From positions 1 through 9,480 of the forward strand of contig JAPXLT010000184.1 in assembly GCA_033809415.1 (NCBI GenBank): a stretch of 9,480 nt of DNA, in the 5' to 3' direction. Made by a program: the position numbers and the translations under genes. Below the pieces are notes generated by a model. That model saw only the letters and a list, made by a program, of their open reading frames with translations, had not been told where the DNA came from and did no database searches. The stretch is from JAQVUB01 sp033809415 (GTDB lineage Bacteria; Verrucomicrobiota; Lentisphaeria; Oligosphaerales; Oligosphaeraceae). Below are positions 1 through 5,963 of this stretch, one piece after another; position 1 is the first letter of the stretch; each line of letters starts with the position of its first letter.

Positions 1-8
1 GTCCGCGC

Positions 9-40
9 CAAGTCCTTTCGTGTATTTCGTTGTTCAAAAA
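9..40 (-). repeat. CACGAA/TTAAA intergenic repeat, copy A
   Basis: The stretch TCCTTTCGTGTATTTCGTTG followed by TTCAAAAA is one copy of a short repeat found five times in this window. On the minus strand it reads as a TTTTTGAA-type AT-rich end, then AACAACGAA, then TACACGAAA. Its AT-rich end faces the histidine phosphatase start about 38 bases downstream. The copy may continue beyond the left edge of the window. Confidence 0.7.
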
Positions 41-77
41 TAACTCCTCGGTTACTCATCATCTCATTACAAGCATC

Positions 78-728
78 ATGAAGTCTACCCGAACTGAATT
101 TGTCATCGTCCGCCATGGACAAACCCATGGCAATGTCACCCGGACTTTGCAAGGGCAAGGCAATACCGACCTCGATGAAACAGGACTCCAGCAAGTCAGG
201 CTGCTCGCCAGGCGCCTGAAAAGCCATCCCGCCTTTGACGCCATTATCAGCAGTGACCTCAAGCGGACGCTCGATACCGCGCAAATTATCGTTGACACGA
301 TTGGGGGAAGCATCATCCCCAATCCTGCGCTGCGCGAATGGAACCTGGGTATCCTCGAGGGGCGCAAATGGGAGGACTTGCAGCTGGAATATCCGGAAAT
401 CATAAAGTCCTTCAGCAACTGCCATACTGATGCCGAAATACCTGGTGGTGAACGCCGATCGGAAATGTATAAACGGGTTGCCGACTGCCTGGATACCTTA
501 GCCGCTGAATACGTCGGTAAACGCCTGCTGCTAGTTACTCATGGTGGCGCACTGCGGGCAATTTTACGACATATCGTCGGCCAGCCCGCTGGAAACAATC
601 TGATGCCGCTGACGTCAAATGCCAGTTACAACAGTTGCACCTGTACCAACGGCAGCTGGCAGCTAACCTGCTGGAATGATACCGCGCACCTGAATCCCAA
701 TATGCTCAATGAACTGGTCACCTTCTGA
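78..728 (+). CDS. Histidine phosphatase family protein (phosphoglycerate mutase-like)
   Basis: A 216-residue cytosolic enzyme of histidine phosphatase branch 1. These enzymes hydrolyse phosphomonoesters through a phosphohistidine intermediate. The signature is VIVRHGQTHGN at residues 9-19 (nucleophile His13, Arg12), with SSDLKRT at 58-64 (Arg63), REWNLGILEG at 86-95 (acid Glu87) and VTHGG at 153-157 (second His155). The length suits single-domain phosphatases such as CobC, GpmB-like or PhoE-like members; the exact substrate (alpha-ribazole phosphate, a sugar phosphate or other) cannot be read from sequence. The frame is open upstream to a TTG at 30, but that extension lies in a repeat and has no family similarity, so ATG 78 just before the first strand is chosen. 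No Shine-Dalgarno sequence is visible. It is followed by the YfcE-type gene in the same direction with a repeat hairpin between them. Confidence 0.87.
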   Translation: MKSTRTEFVIVRHGQTHGNVTRTLQGQGNTDLDETGLQQVRLLARRLKSHPAFDAIISSDLKRTLDTAQIIVDTIGGSIIPNPALREWNLGILEGRKWEDLQLEYPEIIKSFSNCHTDAEIPGGERRSEMYKRVADCLDTLAAEYVGKRLLLVTHGGALRAILRHIVGQPAGNNLMPLTSNASYNSCTCTNGSWQLTCWNDTAHLNPNMLNELVTF

Positions 729-737
729 ACAAAATAT

Positions 738-806
738 TTTTAAACCACGAAAGGCACGAAAAAACACGAAATTTTTCGTGCCTTTTCGTGTAGTTCGTGG
801 TTAAAA
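738..806. repeat. CACGAA/TTAAA repeat, inverted pair (copies B1/B2)
   Basis: Two copies of the repeat face each other. The left copy reads TTTTAAACCACGAAAGGCAC and onward, and the right copy is its imperfect complement ending TTCGTGGTTAAAA. The pair can fold into a hairpin of about 67 bases: AACCACGAA (743-751) against TTCGTGGTT (794-802), and an inner CACGAAA (765-771) against TTTCGTG (774-780). It fills nearly the whole gap between two same-strand genes, and its last bases are directly followed by the ATG at 807, leaving no room for a Shine-Dalgarno sequence. Confidence 0.85.
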
Positions 807-1358
807 ATGAACGCGCTTTTTTTCTCTGATATTCATGGTTCGCCGCACAGCCTGGCGTTGTTGCAGGAGAGAATCCAAGAGCTGGCCCCGGACAAACTAA
901 TACTGCTCGGGGATATTTTTCTCTGTGGCGGCCAAAGTACTCTGGACAGTGCCACCGCCCGCCGACAGACTGCCGCATGGCTCAATCGCTGGCAGGACAA
1001 AATTATTGCCGTCAGGGGAAACTGTGACCAGAACTGCGACCAGAAGCTGCTGGACTTCCCCATCCTGGCGGAATATCGCACCTTGGAAATAGACGGGCAC
1101 CGCTTTTTCCTCAGTCATGGGCACTATTGGAATCCCGGTCATCCGCCGCCAGCAGGCATCGCTGATGTCCTGGTCAACGGGCACACTCATATTCCGCTGC
1201 TGACACGCGATGATGATGGCCTGGTCTATTTCAACCCAGGTTCCCTTGCACTGCCACGGAATGACTTCCCACCCAGCTTCGGCTTCTATTCCGATCATAT
1301 GCTGTATATCTATCCGCTGGGCGGACAACGCAAACCACTGACTCGCCTTGCACTATAG
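807..1358 (+). CDS. yfcE: YfcE/MJ0936-type metallophosphodiesterase
   Basis: A 183-residue calcineurin-like phosphoesterase of the compact YfcE type. The family hydrolyses phosphodiester bonds using two metal ions, and the natural substrate is usually unknown. All metal-binding motifs are present in order: SDIHG at residues 7-11 (Asp8, His10), LGDIF at 34-38 (Asp36), GNCD at 71-74 (Asn72), SHGH at 103-106 (His104) and NGHTH at 124-128 (His126, His128), then FNPGSL at 142-147, typical of this subgroup. Length matches E. coli YfcE (about 184 residues). The protein begins directly at the first strand, so ATG 807 is secure although it immediately follows a repeat and has no Shine-Dalgarno sequence. 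No signal peptide is seen, so it is likely cytosolic. It probably shares a transcript with the upstream phosphatase, unless the repeat hairpin stops it. Confidence 0.93.
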   Translation: MNALFFSDIHGSPHSLALLQERIQELAPDKLILLGDIFLCGGQSTLDSATARRQTAAWLNRWQDKIIAVRGNCDQNCDQKLLDFPILAEYRTLEIDGHRFFLSHGHYWNPGHPPPAGIADVLVNGHTHIPLLTRDDDGLVYFNPGSLALPRNDFPPSFGFYSDHMLYIYPLGGQRKPLTRLAL

Positions 1359-1462
1359 ATACGTTTGGAAACCTTGTTGAAGCTGTTCCCCGGCTCCAAG
1401 TCATCCTTGACGACTCGCCTGTACGGCAATTTCCAGAACGAAATTGGCAAGTTGGTGGCAAA

Positions 1463-1530
1463 TTGAAAAATTAACAGGCAAATTAACGGCAACTTGAAAA
1501 ATTAACGGCAAAATTAAAATTAACAATTAA
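1463..1530. repeat. AT-rich imperfect direct repeats
   Basis: The 13-mer TTGAAAAATTAAC occurs at 1463-1475 and again at 1494-1506, 31 bases apart. The shorter ATTAACGGCAA occurs at 1482-1492 and 1501-1511, followed by further AATTAA runs. The tract sits just upstream of a promoter and could act as an UP-like or protein-binding region, or simply be slippage-derived. The 1359-1659 gap otherwise holds no gene, apart from an unsupported short open stretch at 1365-1466. Confidence 0.55.
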
Positions 1531-1541
1531 AAAAATAAGAC

Positions 1542-1569
1542 TTGACAGCAAGAAATCTTGCTGTATCTT
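1542..1569 (+). promoter_or_regulatory. Sigma-70-type promoter of the NYN gene leader
   Basis: A consensus -35 box TTGACA (1542-1547) is followed after 16 bases by TATCTT (1564-1569). The upstream region is strongly AT-rich. It is the best promoter match in the window and points at the two-hairpin leader and the NYN gene. Confidence 0.7.
1545..1564. promoter_or_regulatory. Perfect 20-bp palindrome, likely operator
   Basis: ACAGCAAGA (1545-1553) and TCTTGCTGT (1556-1564) are exact inverted repeats with a two-base centre. The site starts within the -35 hexamer and ends on the first base of the -10 hexamer, so a dimeric repressor bound here would block RNA polymerase. The regulator is not identifiable and no regulator gene is adjacent. 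Confidence 0.6.
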
Positions 1570-1575
1570 AAATAG

Positions 1576-1638
1576 TACTACAACCCCAATCCTTCGGGAA
1601 AGGGTACGGGGGCGCATCATTGCGCCCCTTGTTTTTTT
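1576..1638 (+). ncRNA. Two-hairpin leader: attenuator or small RNA
   Basis: A transcript from the promoter at 1542-1569 would begin near 1576. It could fold first into a hairpin at 1583-1605 (ACCC with GGGT, then TCC with GGA closing a TTCG tetraloop), and then into the terminator hairpin at 1609-1628. The result is a short RNA of about 60 bases that ends before the NYN start at 1660. CCCC at 1584-1587 could alternatively pair with the G run at 1608-1612, which would disrupt the terminator, so attenuation is possible. No known riboswitch class was recognised. Confidence 0.4.
1609..1638 (+). terminator. Intrinsic terminator before the NYN gene
   Basis: GGGGCGCA (1609-1616) and TGCGCCCC (1621-1628) form a perfect 8-bp stem with a TCAT loop, followed by TTG and seven T (1632-1638). 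It is a textbook Rho-independent terminator lying between a strong promoter and the next gene. Confidence 0.82.
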
Positions 1639-1659
1639 AATATCAATGAGCATTGAACA

Positions 1660-2299
1660 ATGCCTATCCAGAGCAAGCCATTAAGAACAATCGTGTATAT
1701 AGATGGCTTCAATTTATATTACAGGAGCTTAAAGAAAACCCCATATAAATGGCTTGATTTATTCAAGATGTCATCGTTGCTTCTACCGCCTGAAAAACAT
1801 GACATCATCAGCATCAAGTATTTTACTGCACGAATAAGTGTTAATAAATTGTCCAAGCTCACAGAGGGACCTGATGCTCCGACGCGCCAAGACATCTATC
1901 TTAGAGCCATAAGAAAACATTGCCCAATCTTGACAATTATCGAGGGGCATTTCCTTACACATCCTGCAAACAGGCCATTGTACTGTTAAAGTTTTACTCA
2001 CTGAAGAAAAGGGAACTGACGTTAATCTTGCTGTCCATTTCCTCAATGACGCATGGAATAATAAATTTGACTGTGGGGTTCTTGTGTCAAATGACAGTGA
2101 CCTTGCGGAATGCCTGCGCCTGGTTCGGGAATTAAACAAAACAATAGGATGGTTAATTCCGGGAGATGATCATCATTCAAAAAAACTTTCAAGATATGTA
2201 ACTTTCAAAAAAGAAATCCGAAAAAATGTCCTTGCCAAATCCCAGCTGCCGGATATAATTCCAGGGACATCCATTCAAAAACCATCAGCATGGCATTAA
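1660..2299 (+). pseudogene. NYN-domain (PIN-like) nuclease gene, frameshifted
   Basis: The gene is intact in content but split between two frames. The first part (1660-1989) carries TIVYIDGFNLYYRSLK near the N-terminus, the nucleotide/metal-binding start of NYN domains (Asp of IDGFN), and reaches EGHFLTHPANRPLYC before a TAA. The family sequence resumes one frame over (codons from about 1979): TVKVLLTEEKGTDVNLAVHF, then VLVSNDSDLAEC with its acidic residues, IGWLIPG and a basic tail ending at 2299. NYN proteins are predicted RNases of the PIN-like fold. Going from frame 1 to frame 2 needs a +1 change (or net loss of two bases in three). Homologues usually have a few extra residues here, so a small deletion near 1975-1985 is likely. 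Composition is clearly more AT-rich than its neighbours, which suggests transfer. A sequencing error or a programmed shift cannot be excluded. No clear Shine-Dalgarno sequence precedes ATG 1660. Confidence 0.8.
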
Positions 2300-2346
2300 G
2301 GCCGAGAAACTTTCTGTTTATTTTGCACTTTGAAGCCTCTGGCCGC

Positions 2347-2664
2347 TTATTCCATTTCAACTTTCCAATATTGGAACGCTGGTGTTTCATAGGGATGTGC
2401 CTGTTTCAGAGCATGCAGTACTGTTGGCAGAACTTCCTTCGAAACAATCATTTCCAGCTTCCACTCGGGCACCTGTTCCAGCCGCCCCGCTTCCCCCAAA
2501 AATGGATTGGCACCATCGGATGGCCGGAACTGCCCTGTCCCCAGCATCTGAAAACAGCAGCAGTCATATTCACCCAGCCGCCCCGCACCAGCCGCAAACA
2601 GAGCCGACTTAAGCTCTTCGAGATGACTTTCCGGAACATAAACATCCAAACGATAATGCGACAT
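2347..2664 (-). CDS. Standalone YqfO/NIF3-type small domain protein
   Basis: A 105-residue protein matching the short, freestanding family annotated as YqfO or NGG1p-interacting factor NIF3. It corresponds to the PII/CutA-like ferredoxin-fold insert of larger NIF3 proteins and not to their dimetal core. Visible hallmarks are DVYVPESHLEELKSALF at the N-terminus, GAGRLGEYDCC at residues 26-36, GTGQFRPSDG at 42-51 and HPYETPA at 90-96. Three consecutive Cys (35-37) are notable; relatives often have fewer here. Molecular function is not established; a role in metal or small-molecule binding is inferred from the fold. It is the second gene of an operon with the HAD hydrolase, starting two bases after that gene's stop. 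It converges with the broken NYN gene, from which it is separated by 47 bases without a clear terminator. Confidence 0.88.
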   Translation of the reverse strand: MSHYRLDVYVPESHLEELKSALFAAGAGRLGEYDCCCFQMLGTGQFRPSDGANPFLGEAGRLEQVPEWKLEMIVSKEVLPTVLHALKQAHPYETPAFQYWKVEME

Positions 2665-2666
2665 TC

Positions 2667-3239
2667 TTATTCACCATATTCTTGCAGCAATTCATCAGTG
2701 CCCGTAAACAGCCGCGCCGGCCAGCCTACTTTCAAGCCCTGTTCGACATTTGCGGAATTGTCATCCAGATATAGAACAGGACGACCATAACGCTGCTCAA
2801 AAGCTTGATAGATCGCCGGATCAGGCTTCATGCAACCGACTTCATAACTGTACACCCCGCCGGATATCCGCTCTGCAAAGGTGATTGTCCGCCATACTTC
2901 TTCCGCATGTACTGACGAGGTGTTGGAAAAGAAAATCAGCTGGTAGCCGGCTTTGACCCAACGCCGAGTCAACTCTCCCATGCCAGGCTGGTCAGGACCG
3001 ATGATCGAGCGAAATGCTGCCCAAAATGAAGAATCCGAGATGCCCTGCAAGGCCGGCACTCCCTCACGGCATTGCCGGAGCCACTCCTCGGCAGTGATTC
3101 GACCACACTCGAAAGCCACACTGGCTTCCTTGAAAGCAACCGGAAATTCGGTCAAACCCATGCTTGCCAGAAATTCCGGATGCCGCAACTGAATGCACAC
3201 TCCGCCAATATCCAACGCAATAACCCCACGCTTGCTCAA
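2667..3239 (-). CDS. HAD-superfamily hydrolase (HAD-IA, YihX-like)
   Basis: A 190-residue haloacid-dehalogenase-type phosphatase. Motif I is ALDIGGVC (nucleophile Asp10). The position two residues later is Gly instead of the usual Asp, as in YihX-type members that read DLGNV or DLGGV. Motif II is FFSNTS (Ser105), motif III is CMKPDP (Lys138) and motif IV is LYLDDNSANVE (Asp159, Asp160). A helical cap lies between residues 15 and 85, as in subclass IA. E. coli YihX is a glucose-1-phosphate phosphatase; the substrate here is unknown. The start is TTG at 3239: AGGAGG lies five bases upstream and the protein begins directly with the first strand, whereas no ATG fits. It leads a two-gene operon with the YqfO-type protein and has its own promoter at 3326-3353. 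Confidence 0.88.
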   Translation of the reverse strand: MSKRGVIALDIGGVCIQLRHPEFLASMGLTEFPVAFKEASVAFECGRITAEEWLRQCREGVPALQGISDSSFWAAFRSIIGPDQPGMGELTRRWVKAGYQLIFFSNTSSVHAEEVWRTITFAERISGGVYSYEVGCMKPDPAIYQAFEQRYGRPVLYLDDNSANVEQGLKVGWPARLFTGTDELLQEYGE

Positions 3240-3244
3240 ACAAA

Positions 3245-3250
3245 CCTCCT
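3245..3250 (-). promoter_or_regulatory. Strong ribosome binding site fixing a TTG start
   Basis: On the minus strand AGGAGG is followed by five bases and TTG at 3239. It settles the HAD gene start on a non-ATG codon and shows that the organism uses canonical Shine-Dalgarno initiation for some genes. Confidence 0.85.
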
Positions 3251-3325
3251 TAATGCAGCAAAAAATAAAAAACTACGGAAAATCCCCTTTTAAACCAGGT
3301 CTGTGATATATTATCCAAGAGTCTC

Positions 3326-3353
3326 AATATAGTGCCTGACACACGCTTTTCAA
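3326..3353 (-). promoter_or_regulatory. Candidate promoter of the HAD-YqfO operon
   Basis: On the minus strand TTGAAA (3353-3348) and TATATT (3331-3326) are separated by 16 bases. The spacing equals that of the two other good promoter matches in the window. The untranslated leader would be about 80 bases. Confidence 0.5.
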
Positions 3354-3387
3354 AACAGAAATCCGGCAAGTTATAGCAGGAGAGATT

Positions 3388-3418
3388 CTTTTTAAACAAC
3401 GAAAAGCACGAAAAGACA
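3388..3418 (+). repeat. CACGAA/TTAAA intergenic repeat, copy C
   Basis: CTTTTTAAACAACGAAAAGC followed by ACGAAAAGACA is the repeat read in its plus sense. It lies between the divergently transcribed HAD and MTHFR-like genes, with its AT-rich end pointing toward the HAD promoter. Confidence 0.75.
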
Positions 3419-3420
3419 GA

Positions 3421-3439
3421 TGCATCTATCATAGATGTA
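3421..3439. repeat. Short near-perfect palindrome
   Basis: CATCTAT (3423-3429) and ATAGATG (3431-3437) are exact inverted repeats around a single C, extended by T-A and G-T outer pairs. It follows repeat copy C directly. It could be a protein-binding site or part of the composite repeat. Confidence 0.4.
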
Positions 3440-3446
3440 AGAATCT

Positions 3447-3529
3447 GCGCCGTAGGCGCTTAACCATGCTTAACCCCAGGCTTTAGCCTGGGGTAGGATG
3501 CCCCCTAAACCGGCGCCTCGTAGAGGTGC
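3447..3529. repeat. REP-like composite of three hairpins
   Basis: Three stem-loops follow each other. GCGCC/GGCGC with a GTA loop is at 3447-3459. ACCCCAGGC/GCCTGGGGT with a four-base loop is at 3473-3494. GCGCCTC/GAGGTGC with a GTA loop and one G-T pair is at 3513-3529. The two outer hairpins share the GTA loop. This looks like a bacterial interspersed palindromic element of REP/BIME type. It lies 37 bases upstream of the MTHFR-like start. No RAYT transposase is in the window. Confidence 0.7.
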
Positions 3530-3566
3530 TACAAAAGCCCCATTACCTACCCACAAGGCATTTTGT

Positions 3567-4997
3567 ATGTCTCAACCAGCCAAACAGATCGACATGAGCT
3601 TTTCAGGCGATGACCGCCTGGCATCCTCCATGCTGAAAGGGGAATTTCAGTACTATCTGGAATGCGACAGTCCGCTGGCCTGCCAGTCGTTCAATGCCTC
3701 GATGACCCTGATCGAGGACTTGGGAAAGGAAATCCGCCCGGTCAAACGCCTCTTTGGCTGGCTGTTGACCGACCGCCTCCTCTCCGAAAATTGCCATGAT
3801 CCCGTATTGCTGGCGGCTGCGCTTTCGGAAAGTTCCGGAAAACCAGTCATCATGGGGCTGTCCGGGCGCGGCAGTAACATGGATCGCATCAAAGGCATGC
3901 TGGCTGACGCCAAAGCAAAAGGATTGCGGAATTTTCTGGCTGTGACTGGCAATCTCACCGATCTGCAACAGGAGCAGGAAAATCTTCGAAGCCCTTTTAC
4001 GGACAGTGTTGAAATTCTGCAGGCAGCGCACACTTTCGGCAAAGACATCCGCATTGGCGCCACCGTCAATCCATTCAAGTACACCCCCCAGGATCAATGC
4101 CTGCAATATGCCAAAATGCTGCGTAAAATCCATACAGGAGCACAATTTCTGATCACCCAGGCTGGCTGGGACATGAAAAAGGCACAGGAACTACAATGGT
4201 TCCTGCAAAAATTGAATTTGACCCTGCTGGTAATTGCCCGGGTCTGCGTACTCAGCCAGGAGGAGACCTTGCGGCTGGCTGACGGTTTCCAGACCGGAGT
4301 CATCCTGCCAGTTCCCATGGGGTCGCGCTTTCAGCAGGATGCCAGAAAATCCGCCGAGGAATACCAGCAAATGCAACTGTTGCGGGCCGCCTGGCAAATC
4401 ACCGGCTACCGCAAACTCGGTTACGGAGCTGTCCTGATATCCGGTATCCGGAACGCCAAAACCCTCGAGACACTTTTTGAGCAAATCGATCAGATCGAAG
4501 AGCAATGCCCGGATTATGATTCCTGGCTTGAACTCTGGAACGAACAATACGGCGATTTCAACCTGACCCCCACGTTAGACCCCCACTATCTCTATTGGGA
4601 CCTGCTGCAGAAAGGGAGGCGCGATTTCGACCCCGAAGAATACCCCGTCAAAGGCTCCCCCCTGCCGGCCCCTTCTTTGCCGGACCGTTGCAAATATCTG
4701 CTGGGACGGCTCCTTGATGATCCCGGCAAAAAAGCCTGGCCATGGAGAACATTGCGTTATATCACCCGTCTACCGGAGGAAAAACTGGCACATCTTGCAC
4801 CCTGTTTTTATCTGAACAATGCACAATGCCCGAAAGGCTTGCGTTGGGGACCCTGTGGCAGTTCACAAAGCGACGGAACCTGCGAGAATGGAAAGCAGCC
4901 CTGTTTTTTCCACCGCGTCCTGCATCTGGCTGCGCAAAGCAACAATTATCAGGTTCTTGAAACCGCCTGCTGGAAACGACCGCCAACCCATGACTGA
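3567..4997 (+). CDS. Methylenetetrahydrofolate reductase-like protein with C-terminal four-Cys domain
   Basis: A 476-residue protein with two parts. Residues about 20-320 follow the MetF TIM-barrel: GEFQYYLECDSP near 25-36 (the Glu segment near the folate), VTGNLTD where MetF has its GD segment, IGATVNPFKY, GAQFLITQAGWD (the conserved TQ segment) and LPVPMG. Residues about 415-450 form the domain often found at the end of such proteins, CPKGLRWGPCG then DGTC and PCFF, with Cys421, Cys430, Cys439 and Cys446 as probable metal or cluster ligands. MTHFRs reduce methylene- to methyl-tetrahydrofolate. In proteins with this C-terminal domain the electron donor may be a partner protein and not NAD(P)H, so the exact reaction is inferred. 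ATG 3567 with AAGG upstream is chosen; the longer ATG 3498 reading would run through the REP-like hairpins. The gene overlaps thiL by eight bases. Confidence 0.82.
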   Translation: MSQPAKQIDMSFSGDDRLASSMLKGEFQYYLECDSPLACQSFNASMTLIEDLGKEIRPVKRLFGWLLTDRLLSENCHDPVLLAAALSESSGKPVIMGLSGRGSNMDRIKGMLADAKAKGLRNFLAVTGNLTDLQQEQENLRSPFTDSVEILQAAHTFGKDIRIGATVNPFKYTPQDQCLQYAKMLRKIHTGAQFLITQAGWDMKKAQELQWFLQKLNLTLLVIARVCVLSQEETLRLADGFQTGVILPVPMGSRFQQDARKSAEEYQQMQLLRAAWQITGYRKLGYGAVLISGIRNAKTLETLFEQIDQIEEQCPDYDSWLELWNEQYGDFNLTPTLDPHYLYWDLLQKGRRDFDPEEYPVKGSPLPAPSLPDRCKYLLGRLLDDPGKKAWPWRTLRYITRLPEEKLAHLAPCFYLNNAQCPKGLRWGPCGSSQSDGTCENGKQPCFFHRVLHLAAQSNNYQVLETACWKRPPTHD

Positions 4998-5892
4998 AGA
5001 CCTCTTTTTTGATAACCTCTTTCGAAAACTGCCGCCCTGCCCGGAGTCCGTCGTCATTCCGCCCGGCGATGATTGTGCCGCCATCCGCTGGCACGGCCAC
5101 ACCTTGATGCTGCTGGCGGTTGACCAAGTTGTCGGCAACCGGCATTACATCAGCGAAGGAGCCGATGCTACCCCCCCCGAACTGGCCGGGCGCAAATTGC
5201 TCGCACGAAACATCAGCGATATTGCCGCCATGGGTGGAACCCCCCTGTTCTGCCTGCTCAGCGCCGCTTTCAAAAAAGGCCGTCAGGAGGAATGGCTGAA
5301 TGCCTTTTACGACGGCATCATCGATACTGCCCGTGAATACAACATCGCCGTGATTGGCGGTGATTATGCATCCACCCCGCAGGATGATGTCGCCAGTCTG
5401 ACCATCATCGGCGAAGTCCCCGATGATCAGATCATCTGCCGCAATGGTGCACAGCCCGGCGACTGGCTCTGCATGACTGGAAGCTGCGGAAATTCCTTCA
5501 AAACCGGACATCACCTGACTTTCACCCCACGCTGCCGGGAAGGTATCTGGCTTGCACAACAGCATTTCGCCAAAGCCATGATCGATATCAGTGACGGCCT
5601 GCTCCTGGATGCATCCCGCATCTGCCGCATGTCCGCCTGCGGACTCGAACTCAGGCTGCCGGAAATCCCCCTGCGCACCCCCGACACTACGCTCGAGCAA
5701 GGACTCGGCGACGGTGAAGACTTCGAGCTGCTTTTCGCAGTCAGCGAGGAAAAATTGCCGCTCCTGCTAAAACTGTGGCCTTTCCCGGAAACAAAATTGA
5801 CCCCGGTCGGACGCTTCACCAAAGCCCGCGATATCGTCGCCTCGAACGGCAATAAACTCAAAATCACCGGCTGGGATCACCTGCAAAACTAA
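4990..5892 (+). CDS. thiL: Thiamine-monophosphate kinase
   Basis: A 300-residue ThiL of the PurM/AIR-synthetase-like ATP-binding superfamily. It phosphorylates thiamine monophosphate to the active cofactor thiamine diphosphate in the cytosol. Motifs in order are IPPGDDCAAI (GDD at 26-28), LARNISDIAAMGGTP (72-85), IGGDYAS (122-128), PGDWLCMTGSCGNS (156-169), MIDISDGLLLDA (197-208) and GDGEDFELLF (240-249). Length is slightly below the usual 320-330. One deviation: the Asp-x-x-Val-Glu segment normally followed by HF reads AVDQVVGNRHY, so the Glu is replaced by Gly. ATG 4990 overlaps the end of the MTHFR-like gene (ATGACTGA), indicating translational coupling; the open frame from 4819 lies inside that gene and is rejected. 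A repeat follows the stop codon, separating this operon from tsaE. Confidence 0.93.
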   Translation: MTEDLFFDNLFRKLPPCPESVVIPPGDDCAAIRWHGHTLMLLAVDQVVGNRHYISEGADATPPELAGRKLLARNISDIAAMGGTPLFCLLSAAFKKGRQEEWLNAFYDGIIDTAREYNIAVIGGDYASTPQDDVASLTIIGEVPDDQIICRNGAQPGDWLCMTGSCGNSFKTGHHLTFTPRCREGIWLAQQHFAKAMIDISDGLLLDASRICRMSACGLELRLPEIPLRTPDTTLEQGLGDGEDFELLFAVSEEKLPLLLKLWPFPETKLTPVGRFTKARDIVASNGNKLKITGWDHLQN

Positions 5893-5906
5893 CTTGGGGT
5901 GGGCTG

Positions 5907-5949
5907 ACGAAAATTTTCGTGTTTTTTCGTGTTTTTTCGTTGTTAAACT
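5907..5949 (-). repeat. CACGAA/TTAAA intergenic repeat, copy D
   Basis: ACGAAAATTTTCGT (5907-5920) is a perfect palindrome, followed by two GTTTTTTCGT units and TGTTAAACTT. This is the repeat with its AT-rich end 15 bases before the tsaE ATG. It separates thiL from tsaE. Confidence 0.8.
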
Positions 5950-5963
5950 TTCCTCATGCGTCT

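Noticed and set aside
30..77. Upstream TTG start extending the histidine phosphatase by 16 residues
   Set aside because: The extension lies in and next to a repeat, has no ribosome binding site and precedes the family's natural N-terminus.
1365..1466. Short open stretch after yfcE that reads like a protein tail (LFPGSKSSLTTRLYGNFQNE then a few residues)
   Set aside because: Only about 33 codons, no good start and no family recognised; could be a gene remnant but cannot be supported.
1975..1992. Programmed +1 frameshift in the NYN gene, as in prfB
   Set aside because: No Shine-Dalgarno-like stimulator or CTT-TGA type slip site is seen, and missing residues relative to the family fit a deletion better.
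3498..3566. Longer start for the MTHFR-like protein at ATG 3498
   Set aside because: It would translate through the REP-like hairpins and give a Pro/Arg-rich leader without similarity to the family.
4762..5700. Long antisense open frame of 312 residues opposite the MTHFR-like gene and thiL
   Set aside because: Shadow of the codon bias of two well-recognised genes; its translation shows no recognisable domain.
5919..5963. GTG start extending TsaE
   Set aside because: Inside repeat copy D; ATG 5964 matches the family N-terminus.
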